64,000 nt of DNA from Candidatus Bariatricus faecipullorum (lineage in GTDB: Bacteria > Bacillota > Clostridia > Lachnospirales > Lachnospiraceae), in the NCBI GenBank assembly GCA_019118525.1, contig DWYV01000002.1, positions 1-64,000 of the forward strand, in the 5' to 3' direction. The notes below the pieces were generated by a model that was given only the letters and a program-made list of their open reading frames with translations, ran no database searches and was not told where the DNA came from. Of the stretch, positions 63,266-64,000 are shown piece after piece. Position numbers and translations under genes: made by a program. Every line of letters starts with the position of its first letter. Position 1 is the stretch's first letter.

Positions 63266-64000
63266 CAGAAAATCCCATCCTCCGTCCAGGTAACCGGAAG
63301 ACTCACATCTACAGAGACATCCGTAGTATCTTCCGATGTGGAAGTATCCTCGGACGTATCAGTACTTCCATCTGAAGAAGCGTCTGCGGTGCCATCCGTG
63401 CCCCCGGCAACAGACGTCGGAAACGGCACCACAATCGTGCCGCTGGCGTTTGCCGTTCTTTCCACCGTATCAGCCGCCGCATCCACCACCACCTGCCCAA
63501 AGAACTGTGCGTGGTTTTCCTCTTTGGACGCAAACTCAATGCTGATAATCCTCACATTTGTCTCTCCCAGAGTATAAGCTGATGCATTGGTAAAGGTGTG
63601 GATGCCAATCTTTCCCGCCTCGATCTGATTTAGGAGGCCGGAGATATTCTTATCGTTTTTGGACTTCGCCTGAGACAGCCTCGGATTCTTTCCCACACAT
63701 TTCAGGCTCTGTCTGCCGCCAATCTTCACCGTAAAAGAAGTCACACATGTAATCTGCTGGTTGTCCGCCTGCCCACCAGAAAATATCAGCACGTCCCCCA
63801 GATCCAGCGCCGGATTTCCAATCGTATCCGAATCAAAGGGAACGTAATTCACCACAGACAGGGCTACGAGGATGTTGCGGCAAAGTTCCTCCCTGGTTTC
63901 CTCCAGACCGAACTGAAGCAGGGGATTTATTCCCAGATTCATGGTCAGCCCATCGTCCTCTTCCAGGGCATAATATTCAGCTGTCTGCGTGCGCAGATTC
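63256..64000 (-). CDS. Phage structural (tail-like) protein, partial, runs off the window
   Basis: The frame is open to the right edge (…RTQTAEYYALEEDDGLTMNLGINPLLQFG), so the 5' end is missing; an internal ATG is at 63942. Beta-rich sequence (DTIGNPALDLGDVLIFSGGQADNQQITCVTSFTVKIGG) is followed by a Ser/Thr/Asp-rich low-complexity linker and an early stop in TWTEDGIFWWM. The true continuation is in another frame (63029-63265). Likely a tail or baseplate component of a Lachnospiraceae phage, judged by neighbours and style only. Confidence 0.55.
   Translation of the reverse strand, partial: NLRTQTAEYYALEEDDGLTMNLGINPLLQFGLEETREELCRNILVALSVVNYVPFDSDTIGNPALDLGDVLIFSGGQADNQQITCVTSFTVKIGGRQSLKCVGKNPRLSQAKSKNDKNISGLLNQIEAGKIGIHTFTNASAYTLGETNVRIISIEFASKEENHAQFFGQVVVDAAADTVERTANASGTIVVPFPTSVAGGTDGTADASSDGSTDTSEDTSTSEDTTDVSVDVSLPVTWTEDGIFWWM

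Noticed and set aside
63300-63430. Repeated Ser/Thr/Asp codons as a CRISPR or tandem-repeat array
   Set aside because: Units are irregular and in coding frame; this is a low-complexity protein linker. No CRISPR array was seen anywhere in the window.

Overview
The window looks like a chromosome segment of an anaerobic, amino-acid-fermenting Firmicute, most likely a gut Lachnospiraceae/Clostridia member. The basis is a Stickland D-proline reductase cluster, a complete selenocysteine (Sec) decoding set, Clostridia-type glycosidases and phage lysis genes, strong AGGAGG-type ribosome binding sites and mid-range GC. The species cannot be named from sequence alone. Two genes (prdB, selD) are read through an in-frame TGA as selenocysteine, and each has a hairpin just after the TGA.

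Layout. 1-8.5 kb: proline reductase operon on the minus strand (prdC, prdA, a 93-aa protein, prdB, prdD, prdE, a hydrolase, a dead cyuA-like gene), with the Sec tRNA directly upstream on the same strand and proline racemase prdF divergent. 8.5-22.2 kb: a TetR regulator, a GH127 glycosidase, a YesL-like protein, a four-gene gliding-type ABC system, and an operon of GH31 glycosidase, sugar-binding lipoprotein and two sugar permeases. 22.27-23.43 kb: a probable invertible DNA element. A tyrosine recombinase gene is enclosed by two inverted copies of a 26-bp lox/dif-like site, together with a strong promoter that faces out towards the GH31/sugar-transport operon. 23.5-32.4 kb: selenium supply and use (yedF, selD, selA, selB, a LysR regulator, a cysteine desulfurase/selenocysteine lyase-like protein, yedE, a TusA-like carrier, a DUF3343 protein). 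32.5-39.7 kb: housekeeping genes (acyltransferase, rRNA methyltransferase-like, PP2C, WYL regulator, carB). 39.8-46.8 kb: a five- or six-gene LlaJI-like restriction-modification operon whose nuclease gene is cut by an in-frame TGA and one of whose C5 methyltransferases carries a gamma-glutamylcyclotransferase-like domain. 46.9-58.7 kb: a decayed esterase, pckA, an Xaa-Pro aminopeptidase, a GH3 glycosidase, an orphan Dcm-type methyltransferase, a phosphoesterase and a UvrA2-like gene behind an apparent attenuator. 58.7-64 kb: an N4/N6 methyltransferase, then a decayed mobile/prophage zone with a chimeric endolysin-recombinase, holin, SymE-like gene and a frameshifted tail gene.

How the parts work together. 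PrdF makes D-proline, PrdA/PrdB reduce it with electrons delivered through PrdC, and the Sec in PrdB needs selC, SelA, SelB and SelD. The 24-32 kb cluster probably imports selenium (YedE) and hands it to SelD. Palindromic GC-rich repeats occur in four intergenic places (1, 2553, 34445, 49284). The most notable candidate system is the recombinase-bearing invertible promoter at 22.3-23.4 kb, which could phase-vary a glycan-use operon.
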